64,000 bases of DNA from Pedobacter nanyangensis (GCF_003313505.1 NZ_QMHO01000002.1:501976-565975), one strand, 5' to 3'; positions 35,730-45,349 are shown, counted from the first letter of the stretch. The notes: generated from the sequence alone by a model not told the origin. Program-made: numbers and translations.

Positions 35730-37361
35730 TTATTGATTGCCCAAAGTAAGGTAACGTTGGTACAATTTTTTGTAAATCGCCGCTTTTTCTGCCTGTGGCA
35801 AATATTCGGCGTCGTAACCTGAGCTCATTGCTTGTTGCGCTTGGGCAATATCTTGATATACTCCTCCTATTACTGCGGCAAACATGGCAGATCCCAAGGC
35901 ACAAGCTTGTTCGCTGGTAGCCACTTTAATGGGAACATTGAGAATATTGGCCAAAGTTTGCATGACATAAGCTGATTTTTTAGAGATCCCGCCTAAAGCA
36001 ATCACTTGTTTAATCGCTACTCCCTGATCTATAAAACGGTCCATAATGGCTTTAGAACCAAAAGCAGTAGCTTCTACCAGGGCTTTAAAGATATGCGGGG
36101 CGCTGGTTCCCAAGGTAATGCCGGCAATTACGCCTTTTTTGGTCAAGTCAACATCTGGCGTTCTGCGCCCGTTGATCCAATCCAGTGCGATCAAATCATG
36201 CTCCGTTACCGGAATTTGTGCGGCCTTTTCGGCCAGTTTAGGCAAAATTGCATCACTTGCGGCTTTTAACTGTTCTTTGCTAAGGGTTTCGGCCAAAATT
36301 TCCTTCATCGGAAATTCCAATATTTGCTTAAACCAACTATATACATCGCCAAATGCAGATTGTCCCGCTTCCATTCCCAACATGTCGGGAATGATCGAGC
36401 CATCCACCTGCCCACAAATTCCGTTCACCAGGCCTGTAAACTCCTGCTTAGGAACCACCACCATATCACAAGTGGAAGTACCCATTACCTTAACCAAGCT
36501 ATAGGCTTCTATACCAGTTCCCACAGCGCCCAAGTGAGCATCAATAGCGCCTATGCCTATCTTTACGGTTGCCGGTAAGCCTAATTTTTCTGCCCATTCT
36601 GGCGATAGGTTACCCATCACTTCATTGGTTGTGTACGTATCATTGTAAAGCCTATCTCTTAGCGCTGCCAAATCTGGATGTAACGTACCTAAAAATTCTT
36701 TGCTAGGTAAGCCATTAAATTCTTGGTGCCACATGGCTTTATGCCCGGCGGCGCAACGGCTACGTTTTACCGTGAGCACGTTAGTGTTTCCAGTTAAAAA
36801 AGCGGGCATCCAATCACAGTGCTCCATCCATGAAAAGGCTTTTTGAGCTACCGCTCCATTCTTTTTGGTGATATGTAATATTTTAGACCAAAACCATTCC
36901 GAAGAATACAATCCGCCAGAATACTTGGTATAATCAATGCCCCATTTTTTTGCTAAGCTGTTAATATCATCAGCTTCTTTTAAAGCGGTATGGTCTTTCC
37001 ACAAAACAAACATGGCATCTGGATCTTCCTCAAATCCGGGCAATAAGGCCAAAGGTGTCCCGGTTTCATCTACCGCACCCGGAGTTGATCCCGTGGTATC
37101 AATGGCCATGGCCACAATGTTGTCCACAATTTCTGGATTTAGCTTGGCTACAATGTCCTTAACGCTTTCTTCCATGCCTTCGATGTAATCCAGTGGATGT
37201 TGCCTAAATTGCGACTGCTCAGGGTTGCAATATTTCCCCTCGGCCCATCTTTTGTATAAACTTACGGAACATGCAACTTCGGCACCACTGTGGGCATCAA
37301 CCAGTAATGCCCGTACCGAGTCGGTCCCGTAATCTAACCCAATGACATATTTTTTGTCCAT
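35730..37361 (-). CDS. araB: Ribulokinase (FGGY family)
   Basis: The 543-residue FGGY carbohydrate kinase matches AraB in length and motifs: GLDYGTDSVRALLVDA (phosphate 1 loop), CNPEQSQFRQHPLDYIEG, MEHCDWMPAFLTG, MGTSTCDMVV, and the ATP site IKQVIALGGISKKSAYVMQ. Ribulokinases phosphorylate L-ribulose (and often D-ribulose or ribitol) at O5. Its only neighbour is an isomerase 2 bp upstream; there is no araD, so the product's fate must be handled elsewhere. A ribulose-type substrate is well supported; the exact isomer is not. Confidence 0.85.
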   Translation of the reverse strand: MDKKYVIGLDYGTDSVRALLVDAHSGAEVACSVSLYKRWAEGKYCNPEQSQFRQHPLDYIEGMEESVKDIVAKLNPEIVDNIVAMAIDTTGSTPGAVDETGTPLALLPGFEEDPDAMFVLWKDHTALKEADDINSLAKKWGIDYTKYSGGLYSSEWFWSKILHITKKNGAVAQKAFSWMEHCDWMPAFLTGNTNVLTVKRSRCAAGHKAMWHQEFNGLPSKEFLGTLHPDLAALRDRLYNDTYTTNEVMGNLSPEWAEKLGLPATVKIGIGAIDAHLGAVGTGIEAYSLVKVMGTSTCDMVVVPKQEFTGLVNGICGQVDGSIIPDMLGMEAGQSAFGDVYSWFKQILEFPMKEILAETLSKEQLKAASDAILPKLAEKAAQIPVTEHDLIALDWINGRRTPDVDLTKKGVIAGITLGTSAPHIFKALVEATAFGSKAIMDRFIDQGVAIKQVIALGGISKKSAYVMQTLANILNVPIKVATSEQACALGSAMFAAVIGGVYQDIAQAQQAMSSGYDAEYLPQAEKAAIYKKLYQRYLTLGNQ

Positions 37362-37363
37362 CT

Positions 37364-38986
37364 TTAATTAAATTTTGAACCTTCTACGTCTACTGATCCA
37401 CAAAAATGCGTTTTAATGCCCAGTTCTTCCAGTGCCGCAGCCTTAATCCTACATGCTTTGTGCGCCGCGGCTTCGTCTGTAGCATAAACCACTTGAATAT
37501 GGTTGGCTTTGTGACGGGCCATCATTTGATCGCGGGTAACACCATCCAAAGTAGCATGCATCATTGGCCACTGGTAATTGGTTTCGTTCCATCTTCTCTC
37601 CGTTTCTTCTTTTGGCAGCTCAACGGATTTGCCTACACCTAAATCGCAATGCAATTCGTTATTGATAACATATATGCGGCTCCAAACTAAATTTCCGGGC
37701 TTGGCCACTCCCCGTAGCGTACCACCACCAAACTTAAAGAACATGGCCGGTTGACGTATGCTGTCCGAGCCTGCATAACCACCAATATGGTGTGCAGGTG
37801 GCGCCGCACCCGAAATTTCGAATACCCAAACAAAATCGTCTACGTTATTGCTTTTAAAATCTTCGCCCCAACGTAAATCATGCAAGGTATTTTCTCCCGG
37901 CATACCAAGCTTTTTCCATAGCTTGTAAGTAAGCAACCCATCAATCCCAGCGCATTCATCTACTTCGTTAAAGTGCGGGAGCGCCTCTCCGGCATAAAGT
38001 TCCTTGCCATTTTCATCAAAAACGGGTGGACGGTCCTGGTTGTTCAACAAGCCCTCTACCAAGTCGCTGGCCGGCACCAGGTCCTTTAATCCCTGTTGGT
38101 ACTGGATACCAATGGTATCACAACCAAACTCATCAGCCAAACGTAAAGCAGCAATGTACATTTTGCACTGCGTTAAAGTTTGTGCCTTGGTCAGTTCGGT
38201 TGCGTCGTCGGTTCCCCAATCAAATTTCATCCCTTTATCCAACAACCAATTTAATACCTTTTCGGCATCACTGTCGCTTACGGTAAGCATTTTTGCATAA
38301 AGCGTTGATTGGCTCAATCTTTCTTTGAAAATTCCGGTGGCGTGTAAAAGATCATCGGGAACTATGGCATTGAACATTCCCATGCAGCCTTCATCAAAAA
38401 CGCCCATAATGGCCTTATCTTCTTTGAGCTTTGCGGCAAAATCACGCCCTATCTGCTCATCTGCAGCTGGAATTTTGGCCGAAGCAAATGATTTCACATG
38501 CGTTTCAGGATGTTTGATATCTCCTTTTTCCAACCAGCTTTTAATGCCGTTTAGGAAAAACTCATCTTCAAAATTTACGCTCCATAAACTGCTATATTTT
38601 ACATTAGCCTTGGTTAGCGAGCCATTTAAGTTGAGCAGGCCAACCAAACCTGGCCATTGTCCGCTAAAGTTTGCCAGGGTTAAAATTGGTCCACGGTGGG
38701 TGGTTAAACCGGCAAGTACATGGTGGCTATATTGCCAAACACTTTCCGCTACAATTAGTGGTGCATCTTTATCTATATTTTTAAATACTTCAATGCCCAT
38801 ACGTTGCGAGTCGATAAAGCCATGTTTTTTCTCGGGATCGTAAGCGTGTGCTCTTTTAATGCGGTAGCCAAATTTTTCGATAACGGCCGCTAATGCGTTT
38901 TCCATTTGGTTTTGCGTGGCCCAACAATTTTGGTTGGCCGCAATTCTTAAATCGCCACTGGCTACTAGGAATATCTCTTTGTTCAT
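37364..38986 (-). CDS. L-fucose/arabinose isomerase-fold protein
   Basis: The 540-residue cytoplasmic protein belongs to the FucI/AraA superfamily. Likely metal-binding segments are FDEGCMGMFNA, FNEVDECAGIDG and PPAHHIGGYAGSDS. It is not a canonical AraA (about 500 residues, different motifs), and FucI is ~590. Its 2-bp spacing to a ribulokinase makes an aldose-ketose isomerisation that yields a ribulose or similar ketose the likely role. It might convert L-arabinose, D-arabinose or L-fucose. Confidence 0.72.
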   Translation of the reverse strand: MNKEIFLVASGDLRIAANQNCWATQNQMENALAAVIEKFGYRIKRAHAYDPEKKHGFIDSQRMGIEVFKNIDKDAPLIVAESVWQYSHHVLAGLTTHRGPILTLANFSGQWPGLVGLLNLNGSLTKANVKYSSLWSVNFEDEFFLNGIKSWLEKGDIKHPETHVKSFASAKIPAADEQIGRDFAAKLKEDKAIMGVFDEGCMGMFNAIVPDDLLHATGIFKERLSQSTLYAKMLTVSDSDAEKVLNWLLDKGMKFDWGTDDATELTKAQTLTQCKMYIAALRLADEFGCDTIGIQYQQGLKDLVPASDLVEGLLNNQDRPPVFDENGKELYAGEALPHFNEVDECAGIDGLLTYKLWKKLGMPGENTLHDLRWGEDFKSNNVDDFVWVFEISGAAPPAHHIGGYAGSDSIRQPAMFFKFGGGTLRGVAKPGNLVWSRIYVINNELHCDLGVGKSVELPKEETERRWNETNYQWPMMHATLDGVTRDQMMARHKANHIQVVYATDEAAAHKACRIKAAALEELGIKTHFCGSVDVEGSKFN

Positions 38987-39257
38987 GTGCTAATAATATT
39001 TTGGTTGCTATTTAAAAGCCAGATAGCGTAGTTGTGACCCCAGCATTTTTGATGTCAACAAAGGGATTGCCCACCACATCTATATTTGGCTGTAACCAAG
39101 TTACTTTACAAAGATGCCCTTTGGAGCAAAGTATTTTTTGCGGCTTATTAGCTATTTATTGTAGGATGTTAGCATAATAACTATCCAATTTGGCAATATT
39201 CGAAATTATTTAGCTATAATTAAGGAATAATTACAAACCAAATATAAAACGAGTACC

Positions 39258-40127
39258 ATGAAACCACACTTTCATAAAGTGCCTGTTAGTCTTCAAAATT
39301 CTTTCAGCATTAGGCACGATATTCAGGAAAATTTTGGCAAGATTTGGCATTACCATCCGGAATTGGAACTACACTACGTAATTAGAGGTGAAGGCGTGAG
39401 ATTTATTGGAAACAACATCAGTAATTTTTCTTCGGGCGAGATTATTCTTTTGGGTGATAATTTGCCCCACACCTGGCGTTGCAGCGATGAGTATTTCCAG
39501 AACAACCCCAGCCATGAGGTGGAGGCCATTGTAATTCATTTCCTCCCCGATTGCCTTGGGAAAGATATCCTTAATTTACCGGAAGCATACTTAATTCCAA
39601 AACTTTTCGAGAAAGCCAAAAAGGGTATCTTATTAAAAGGCAAGCACCGAGACAAACTGGCCCAGTTGATGTTGCAGGCTAAAGATGCGCAAAATCTGGA
39701 TAGGTTGATTGTATTGCTATCTATTTTGAAAACATTGGCAGAGGCCGACGACTACGCCGTACTTAATCCTGGCAATGTGCAGTATCAATCAGACGAATCG
39801 GACGTGATTAGGCTGAACAAGGTTTATAATTATACGCTAACCAATTTTAAGAAGGAAATTAGTTTACAGGAAGTGGCTTCCATCAGTAATTTAAGTGTAA
39901 CCTCTTTTTGCCGCTATTTTAAGCAGATGACCAAAAAAACGTATTATGATTTTTTAATCGAAATTAGGGTGAGCCACGCCTGTAGGCTATTGATTGAGGA
40001 TAAACATCCTACCAACATGATTTGCTACCAATGCGGCTTTAACAATGTTTCCAACTTTTACCGGCATTTCAAAAAAGTTAACGGAATTACGCCTCTGGAG
40101 TACAAACGTAAATACTTGGCCGAATAG
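39258..40127 (+). CDS. AraC-family transcriptional regulator (cupin sensor)
   Basis: The 289-residue product has an N-terminal cupin domain (IWHYHPELELHYVIRGEGVRF, ending NLPHTWRC) that may bind a sugar, and a C-terminal AraC DNA-binding domain (~190-287) with two helix-turn-helix parts (LQEVASISNLSVTSFCRYFK; MICYQCGFNNVSNFYRHFK). It is divergent from the isomerase-kinase pair with a 271-bp shared spacer, so it is their likely regulator. Its 3' end is only 3 bp from the convergent gene. Confidence 0.88.
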   Translation: MKPHFHKVPVSLQNSFSIRHDIQENFGKIWHYHPELELHYVIRGEGVRFIGNNISNFSSGEIILLGDNLPHTWRCSDEYFQNNPSHEVEAIVIHFLPDCLGKDILNLPEAYLIPKLFEKAKKGILLKGKHRDKLAQLMLQAKDAQNLDRLIVLLSILKTLAEADDYAVLNPGNVQYQSDESDVIRLNKVYNYTLTNFKKEISLQEVASISNLSVTSFCRYFKQMTKKTYYDFLIEIRVSHACRLLIEDKHPTNMICYQCGFNNVSNFYRHFKKVNGITPLEYKRKYLAE

Positions 40128-40130
40128 CTA

Positions 40131-40493
40131 CTAGCTTACCAAGCGCTTTACTTTCCTCATAAATTCATCAATATCAAATGGTTTGGCAATAAAATCATCG
40201 GCCTTGTAATAACCATTCAAATCGGAAAGCCCCTTATTGGCCGACATCATTAAAACAGGGACATGCTTTAATGCCCCATTAGTTTTCACGTCGTGGCACA
40301 ATTCAATCCCATTACCATCAGGTAACATCACATCCATCACCATCATATCGGCATCGGAATTAGACAGCTGTTCCTTAAACATCGAGGCGTTGGGGAACAG
40401 GCACACCTCAAAGCCCTCATCATTTAGCAGGAAGGAAATAACTTCTCCAATATCGGGATCATCCTCCACTACCCAAACCTTCTTCTTCATCAA
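40131..40493 (-). CDS. Single-domain response regulator
   Basis: The 120-residue receiver has the acidic pair E10/D11-D12, phospho-acceptor D54 (VMDVMLPDG), the T/S position as MSANK, and the lysine of AKPF. It has no output domain, so it works by protein contact, as CheY- or Spo0F-like proteins do. No kinase is adjacent. A promoter candidate lies at 40521-40550. Confidence 0.9.
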   Translation of the reverse strand: MMKKKVWVVEDDPDIGEVISFLLNDEGFEVCLFPNASMFKEQLSNSDADMMVMDVMLPDGNGIELCHDVKTNGALKHVPVLMMSANKGLSDLNGYYKADDFIAKPFDIDEFMRKVKRLVS

Positions 40494-40520
40494 GTTTCTA
40501 TTGTATATTTAGTTTTCAAA

Positions 40521-40550
40521 CAAATATAAAAACATATTGTTTAACTAAAA
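40521..40550 (-). promoter_or_regulatory. Bacteroidota-type promoter of the receiver gene
   Basis: On the minus strand TATATTTG (complement of 40521-40528) matches the Bacteroidota -7 consensus TAnnTTTG. It lies 28 bp upstream of the start codon at 40493. The -33 element is not clear. Confidence 0.4.
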
Positions 40551-40787
40551 TTCGCAGATTTTATCCAAAACTAATTATTTAGGTCATCATCAGCCAAATG
40601 GCTTTGCGAACAGGCCATTAGCTGCTATTTTACAAACCTTAGCGTGCAGCCGTTTACTGTAGAACACTGTGGATTTGGTTGCATCATTTGAGGCAAAAAT
40701 TTCGCAGTTGCCATTACAAACGCAGGAGAGCCTTGTGGATAAAAAAAAGACATTGATTAGCATGAAAGGCAGTAATTTAGTAACCCC

Positions 40788-41159
40788 ATGAACAACCTCA
40801 ACTCCAATATATTTGAATATTTGTACGTTTTAGAAAGCGATGATTTGTTTCTCGCCGAAATTAAACGAAACGACTTGGGCGAATATGCTGCCATTGGCGA
40901 GAGATTTCAATGGCTAAGGGTTGAGAAAAGCACTTGGGAAATCTCCAAGCTAACTTTTCGCTCCATGGATTCTTCCGAAGAAATAGAAGAAAGATATTTT
41001 GAGGAAGGTTTTTTGAAGTTCAATCCCGAGAGCGGAACCTACATTGAGAAATTCAACTCGGCGCAACATGCGCTTTCAAATGTAAGCAAACAGGAAGTAC
41101 CTAACGGGCTAAATGAACACATCAGGGCCTTACTTTTAGGGAACGTGCTTAGCGCCTAA
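40788..41159 (+). CDS. Hypothetical acidic protein
   Basis: The 123-residue cytoplasmic product is acidic, with no signal or membrane segment. It looks mixed alpha/beta with SIEYLYVLESDDLFLAEIKR-like strands at the start and a helical C-terminus (HIRALLLGNVLSA). I do not recognise the family. It faces the exonuclease gene and ends 3 bp from it. Strong coding signal comes from its isolation from other frames and sensible composition. Confidence 0.55.
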   Translation: MNNLNSNIFEYLYVLESDDLFLAEIKRNDLGEYAAIGERFQWLRVEKSTWEISKLTFRSMDSSEEIEERYFEEGFLKFNPESGTYIEKFNSAQHALSNVSKQEVPNGLNEHIRALLLGNVLSA

Positions 41160-41162
41160 TCC

Positions 41163-42545
41163 TTAACCGATCATCCTAATATTTTGTGGATAACGCTGCG
41201 CAAAGGCCATGACCAATTGTAGCATGTAGTGATTTCCCTTTACACGTGTTAAGCAGGTTTTAATTGCCAGGGCATCATCTAATTGTTGCTCCATTGATAA
41301 ATATCCCATTCCATACAGCTCACCCTTTTCAATCCAAATACAGCTTTGCTCCTGGGGCTCCCGCCCTTCATCCAACAACATAAAACTCAAATGGTCTTCC
41401 TCAATACTCCCCAACAAGCGGTCAATGTTGGCATTATGTTTTTCCAGATCAGGCAATGGCTCATTGGTTTTAAACACAGCGCCCTTGCCATACCGGCAAA
41501 AACGTTGGTCAATATCAAACTGTTTACTTTGCGAAGCCAAGAAGTTAAGTCCATCCACTTCCCTATTAAAAATTTTGGCACATTTCAACTGTTTTGGTAG
41601 TCGGCCAACAGCCAGGTGGCTATAACCGTTTACAGCTACATAATGGTATAAACCAAATTTAGGTTCGGCACTTTTAAGCGCACTGTTATATATTGGCCAC
41701 AAACGTTGTATTTCGGTGCACTCCAGCAACAGGGCCATCAGTTCCGAGCCGCATCGTTCAAAGGAAATTCCATGGATCTCCTTCAAAAAATGTTGTCGCC
41801 TAGCTCCTTCATTATGCCCCACAAAATGCGAAGCCACTCTCTTTTTAATGTTGATGGCTTTTCCCACGTAAATTACCTTTCCTTGCTGATTGTGAAAGTA
41901 ATATACGCCAGGACCTGGCGGCAATGCCTGAAAGTCGGCCAAAGGAACATGTGCAGGCAAACGCTGTTCTGGCGATGCACGCCGCAACATTGCACCCACT
42001 AGCTGCTGTTGGTCTTTTGCCAATAATATCGAAAACAACTGGGCAGTGGCCTCGGCATCACCAAGCGCCCTGTGCCTATCGGTAATGGCAATACCTATGT
42101 TGCTACATAGTTTCCCCAAACTATAGGAACTAAATCCAGGCAACAATTTACGGGAAAGCCTAACCGTACAAAGCTTGGGCGCATCCCATTGGAAACCGCA
42201 AACAGCCAGCTGTGTTTTTACAAAAGAATAATCGAAGTTTACGTTATGGGCAATAAAAATCTTATCCTTGAGCCTTTCAAACACCTGAAGCGCCAATGTT
42301 TCAAAGGTGGGTGCTTGGGCCACCATTTGGTTACTAATTCCTGTTAAAGTGGTAATATGCAAAGGAATGTCCATTTCGGGATTGATCAAACTGCTCCAAC
42401 GGTCTACCACCTGCGTTCCATCATGGCATAAAATGGCTATTTCGGTCATTCTACTACCCGCAGCACTCCCACCGGTGGTTTCAATATCCACAATGGCATA
42501 AATAGGCTTCTGTACGGATGCTTGATTTTTATTCCCTTTTGACAT
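41163..42545 (-). CDS. DnaQ-type exonuclease fused to a GIY-YIG nuclease domain
   Basis: The 460-residue product has a DEDDh 3'-5' exonuclease domain (~14-185; VDIETTGG with D20/E22, AHNVNFDYSF, DRHRALGDAEAT) and a UvrC/Cho-type GIY-YIG domain (~208-290; GPGVYYFHNQQGKVIYVGKA, KKRVASHF). The C-terminal ~170 residues are of unknown fold. The arrangement matches the PolC-like exonuclease/UvrC-N fusion found in many Bacteroidota; it is thought to serve in nucleotide excision or proofreading repair. Confidence 0.88.
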   Translation of the reverse strand: MSKGNKNQASVQKPIYAIVDIETTGGSAAGSRMTEIAILCHDGTQVVDRWSSLINPEMDIPLHITTLTGISNQMVAQAPTFETLALQVFERLKDKIFIAHNVNFDYSFVKTQLAVCGFQWDAPKLCTVRLSRKLLPGFSSYSLGKLCSNIGIAITDRHRALGDAEATAQLFSILLAKDQQQLVGAMLRRASPEQRLPAHVPLADFQALPPGPGVYYFHNQQGKVIYVGKAINIKKRVASHFVGHNEGARRQHFLKEIHGISFERCGSELMALLLECTEIQRLWPIYNSALKSAEPKFGLYHYVAVNGYSHLAVGRLPKQLKCAKIFNREVDGLNFLASQSKQFDIDQRFCRYGKGAVFKTNEPLPDLEKHNANIDRLLGSIEEDHLSFMLLDEGREPQEQSCIWIEKGELYGMGYLSMEQQLDDALAIKTCLTRVKGNHYMLQLVMAFAQRYPQNIRMIG

Positions 42546-42587
42546 ACCGCAATTTTACTAAAATTATTAGTAAATATCAATAACCCT

Positions 42588-43355
42588 TTACCGTTTTACG
42601 CCATAAATGAGTATGCGCTTAAAAGCATAAATGGCAGGTAACTTGGTGAATCTGTTCGCTATCCTTAATTTAAATTCGTGGATCAACTGTTGTTTTTCAT
42701 TGCGTTGCAATCGGTCTAAATATGGGATGAGCGCAGTACCTGAAATAAAATTGTAAAGCGCGTCGTGATCTTGAGCTATAATTGGATATACTTTTTGAAA
42801 AATTTGGATGTTAGACAGTCCATGATCAAAAAGGATCTGGGCATAATCGTCCATGGATAATACCGGTGAATCCCTGTGCCAATTTTCCAAATGGGAAGCG
42901 TAAGGTTCTTCGCCTACCAAATTGGCCAAAATCTGGTTCAGGACATTCTCCTTTTGCACGGGCATTTGTATGGCCAGCTGCCCGCCGGTATGGAGCAAAG
43001 TGACCAGCTTGGGGAACAGCAGCTCATGCTGATCTACCCATTGTAAAGCTGCATTGCTAAAAACAAGGTCGTAACGTGTTGCCAACTTCACTTCCTGTTC
43101 AATAGTTCCAAGCCTAAAATGCAGGCGTTCATTTTCGAAACGTTTGGACTGCGCCAACATTTCTGCCGACGAGTCTATCCCTGTAAAACTTGAATTTCTA
43201 AACTTTTCGCTCAACAGGGCCGTTTGCTCCCCTGTTCCACAACCCAAGTCTATAGCTTTAAGCTTTTCTGCCGGCGAAATCAGGCTGGCTAAATCATAAA
43301 ATGGCTGATAGCGTACTTCCTTAAAGCTATCATAAAGTTTCGGGTTCCAAGCCAT
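42588..43355 (-). CDS. SAM-dependent methyltransferase, trans-aconitate methyltransferase-like
   Basis: The start at 43355 is chosen because MAWNPKLYDSFKEVRYQPF is the typical opening of Tam proteins; an upstream ATG at 43403 would add an unlikely leader. The product has 255 residues. The SAM site AIDLGCGTGEQT, the DLVFSNAALQWVDQH segment and the LQWV motif fit this family. Trans-aconitate 2-methyltransferases methylate a TCA-cycle by-product; a different carboxylic acid substrate is possible. Confidence 0.78.
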   Translation of the reverse strand: MAWNPKLYDSFKEVRYQPFYDLASLISPAEKLKAIDLGCGTGEQTALLSEKFRNSSFTGIDSSAEMLAQSKRFENERLHFRLGTIEQEVKLATRYDLVFSNAALQWVDQHELLFPKLVTLLHTGGQLAIQMPVQKENVLNQILANLVGEEPYASHLENWHRDSPVLSMDDYAQILFDHGLSNIQIFQKVYPIIAQDHDALYNFISGTALIPYLDRLQRNEKQQLIHEFKLRIANRFTKLPAIYAFKRILIYGVKR

Positions 43356-43622
43356 AGGATTTTTGTAACTGGGTTTAAAAAAAATTGCTGGCACTGATAT
43401 CAACAGATGCTGCTAAAAATGCGATGTATCTTATTTCCGCAATCGTTTAAAGGTACAAAATCTCCAACGCTTACAGGAGATCTCATGTATCATGTTTTTG
43501 TAAATACCAGATGCAAATAGTAGTTTCGAACAAAACTTAGGAGCTTTTAAAAGCTTTGTAAGCTTGGTTTAAACCTCATATTGAAAGCCCTGATTTGATC
43601 CAATGTTCTGCTAAGGATTTAG

Positions 43623-43742
43623 GTAAACGACATCTTGGTAGATTTACTGCATGATTTGAAAAGCCGCATTATAGAAGTGAGCGGCACCTTAGCAAACAGG
43701 AAAACACAGGTGTTAAACCAGCTTGCCCAGGTTCAAAATTAA
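43623..43742 (+). pseudogene. Possible gene remnant
   Basis: This 39-codon frame closes with TAA at 43740-43742 and reads VDLLHDLKSRIIEV and SGTLANRKTQVLNQLAQ, a sensible helical peptide, but has no ATG and is blocked by TAG on its 5' side. It lies in the spacer between the methyltransferase and the aldolase. The rest of the spacer (43356-43622) shows an AGCTTTTAAAAGCT hairpin only. Family unknown. Confidence 0.3.
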
Positions 43743-43755
43743 ATGCCCACAAACT

Positions 43756-44793
43756 TTATACCTGCAGTGTTTTTAAATCGCGGATAAACTCGTCTACCTT
43801 GGCTTCATCAGTAGCCCAAGAAGTAATTAAACGGATGGCAGCGTGGTGGGCATCGACAGGTTTCCAAACGTAAAATTCATATTTTTGGTTTAACTTGCTG
43901 ATGATCCCATTGGGCAAAATGGGAAAAATTTGGTTGGTGGTAGATTTAGTAAGTGCAGCATAACCTTTTTCTTCCATTGCAATTGATATTTTCATGGCCA
44001 TTTGGTTGGCGTGTGCCGCAAGAGAGAAATACAGATCATCTTTAAACAGCTCCAAAAACTGGATGCCCAACAATCTTCCCTTGGCCAATAAAGCTCCTCT
44101 TTGTTTAAGTGCATAATCAAACTCCGGTGCCATAGCAGGATTATTGAAAACGATGGCTTCTCCCAACAGCGCACCGTTTTTAGTTCCGCCAATATAAAAA
44201 GCATCGGTTAACGCCGATAGATCAGCCAGGTTCAAGTCGTTGTTACTTGCCGTGAGTGCATGACCCAATCGGGCACCGTCCATAAACAGATAAAGGTTTT
44301 TTGATTTGCAATAAGCCGACAGTTGGGCCAGTTCTGATTTTTGATAAATTGTGCCAATTTCGGTAGAGTTGGAAATATATACCATTTTAGGTTTTACAAC
44401 ATGCGGTCGTAGGCCATATTCCTTTAACACTTGCTCAATATCGGCAACCCTCAATTTGCCATCTGCAGTTTCTACGGTAATTACCCTATGGCCTGTAGCT
44501 TCAATGGCACCTGTTTCATTGGCGTAAATATGGCCAGTTTTGGCACTAATTACTGCTTCATGGATGCGCAGAAGCGAAGCTATTACGATCAAATTGGTTT
44601 GTGTACCGCCCGATAGGAAATAAATACTGGCCTGTGGATTTGCGATCTTTTGCTTGATCAGCTCCTTGGCTTCAAGTGTGTAGGCATCCTCACCATATCC
44701 CGCTTGTTGGCTAAAGTTGGTTTCCATTAATTTTTGGAGGATATTGGGATGGGCTCCCTCGGCATAATCGTTTTTAAAACTATACATGGACAC
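43756..44793 (-). CDS. Low-specificity threonine aldolase family PLP enzyme
   Basis: The 345-residue fold-type I enzyme has FLSGGTQTNLIVIASLL (phosphate cup), YISNSTEIGTIY, MDGARLGHAL with the PLP-pairing Asp, and the Schiff-base lysine K205 in IGGTKNGALLGEA. Such enzymes cleave threonine or allo-threonine to glycine and acetaldehyde. Length agrees with the family. It is monocistronic and divergent from the small anti-sigma-like gene. Confidence 0.87.
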   Translation of the reverse strand: MSMYSFKNDYAEGAHPNILQKLMETNFSQQAGYGEDAYTLEAKELIKQKIANPQASIYFLSGGTQTNLIVIASLLRIHEAVISAKTGHIYANETGAIEATGHRVITVETADGKLRVADIEQVLKEYGLRPHVVKPKMVYISNSTEIGTIYQKSELAQLSAYCKSKNLYLFMDGARLGHALTASNNDLNLADLSALTDAFYIGGTKNGALLGEAIVFNNPAMAPEFDYALKQRGALLAKGRLLGIQFLELFKDDLYFSLAAHANQMAMKISIAMEEKGYAALTKSTTNQIFPILPNGIISKLNQKYEFYVWKPVDAHHAAIRLITSWATDEAKVDEFIRDLKTLQV

Positions 44794-45107
44794 TTTAAAT
44801 AGAAATGAAGTTTATTGCGCAAGGCAAATCTCTTAAAAATCCATTAAACTTAAAGTTGTAATTATGAAAACCTAAAAATATTTTAAACGCTGATAAACTG
44901 GTGCATAATGTTTGTTTGGAATGCGTGCTACAATATCATTCCCGATTTGAGTAACGCATAGGACAATTTTCAACGCTTATAAAACAAAATCTCATGCAAA
45001 GGCCATATTAAAACAAAGTTAACACACAAATAGACAAGCAGATACATAAATACTTATATTTATGCACGACATTTGCGTTGCCTTAATTGGATTAAGCGAG
45101 AGGAAAC
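44794..45107. other. Divergent spacer without recognisable gene
   Basis: This 314-bp AT-rich spacer separates the aldolase and the anti-sigma-like gene. A TATATTTA box at about 45056-45063 resembles the -7 element for the rightward gene; no coding remnant, repeat or RNA was seen. Confidence 0.3.
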
Positions 45108-45299
45108 ATGGACATCAACTATTTTATCGAAAGTGGCCTGTTAGAACAATATGCCAAACATCAGTTAGACTGTGTACAAACAGCCGAAATTGAACAGCTT
45201 TTGCAAACCAACTTGGAACTTGGAGAGGCCTTGGAAAAAATATACCTCCGATTGGAAGGTAATGCACATGGCGACGAACCGCCAAAGAGCGAACAATAA
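45108..45299 (+). CDS. Short protein resembling an anti-sigma factor N-terminus
   Basis: The 63-residue product starts MDINYFIESGLLEQYAKHQL and continues TAEIEQLLQTNLELGEALEKI. This is the typical opening of RskA-type anti-sigma factors in Bacteroidota (I/S-G-L/I-L-E-Q-Y followed by an acidic helix). Full-length members add a membrane span and a ~150-residue periplasmic domain, absent here. No ECF sigma gene is adjacent. Either a stand-alone small regulator or a truncated gene; a terminator 20 bp after the stop favours a real short gene. Confidence 0.5.
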   Translation: MDINYFIESGLLEQYAKHQLDCVQTAEIEQLLQTNLELGEALEKIYLRLEGNAHGDEPPKSEQ

Positions 45300-45318
45300 A
45301 GCAAATGGCCTCGAACAA

Positions 45319-45349
45319 AAAAGCCTTCAGCGTAATGCTAAAGGCTTTT
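45319..45349 (+). terminator. Terminator after the anti-sigma-like gene
   Basis: AAAAGCCTT (45319-45327) pairs with AAGGCTTTT (45341-45349), with a 13-base loop; the T-run lies in the descending stem. It lies 20 bp after the stop. Confidence 0.6.

Noticed and set aside
36046..36504. Plus-strand 152-residue frame inside araB
   Set aside because: It lies fully within the ribulokinase gene and has the Ser/Ala/Ile pattern of an antisense shadow.
38325..38843. Plus-strand 172-residue frame inside the isomerase gene
   Set aside because: Antisense shadow of a strongly supported gene; no signal, motif or promoter.
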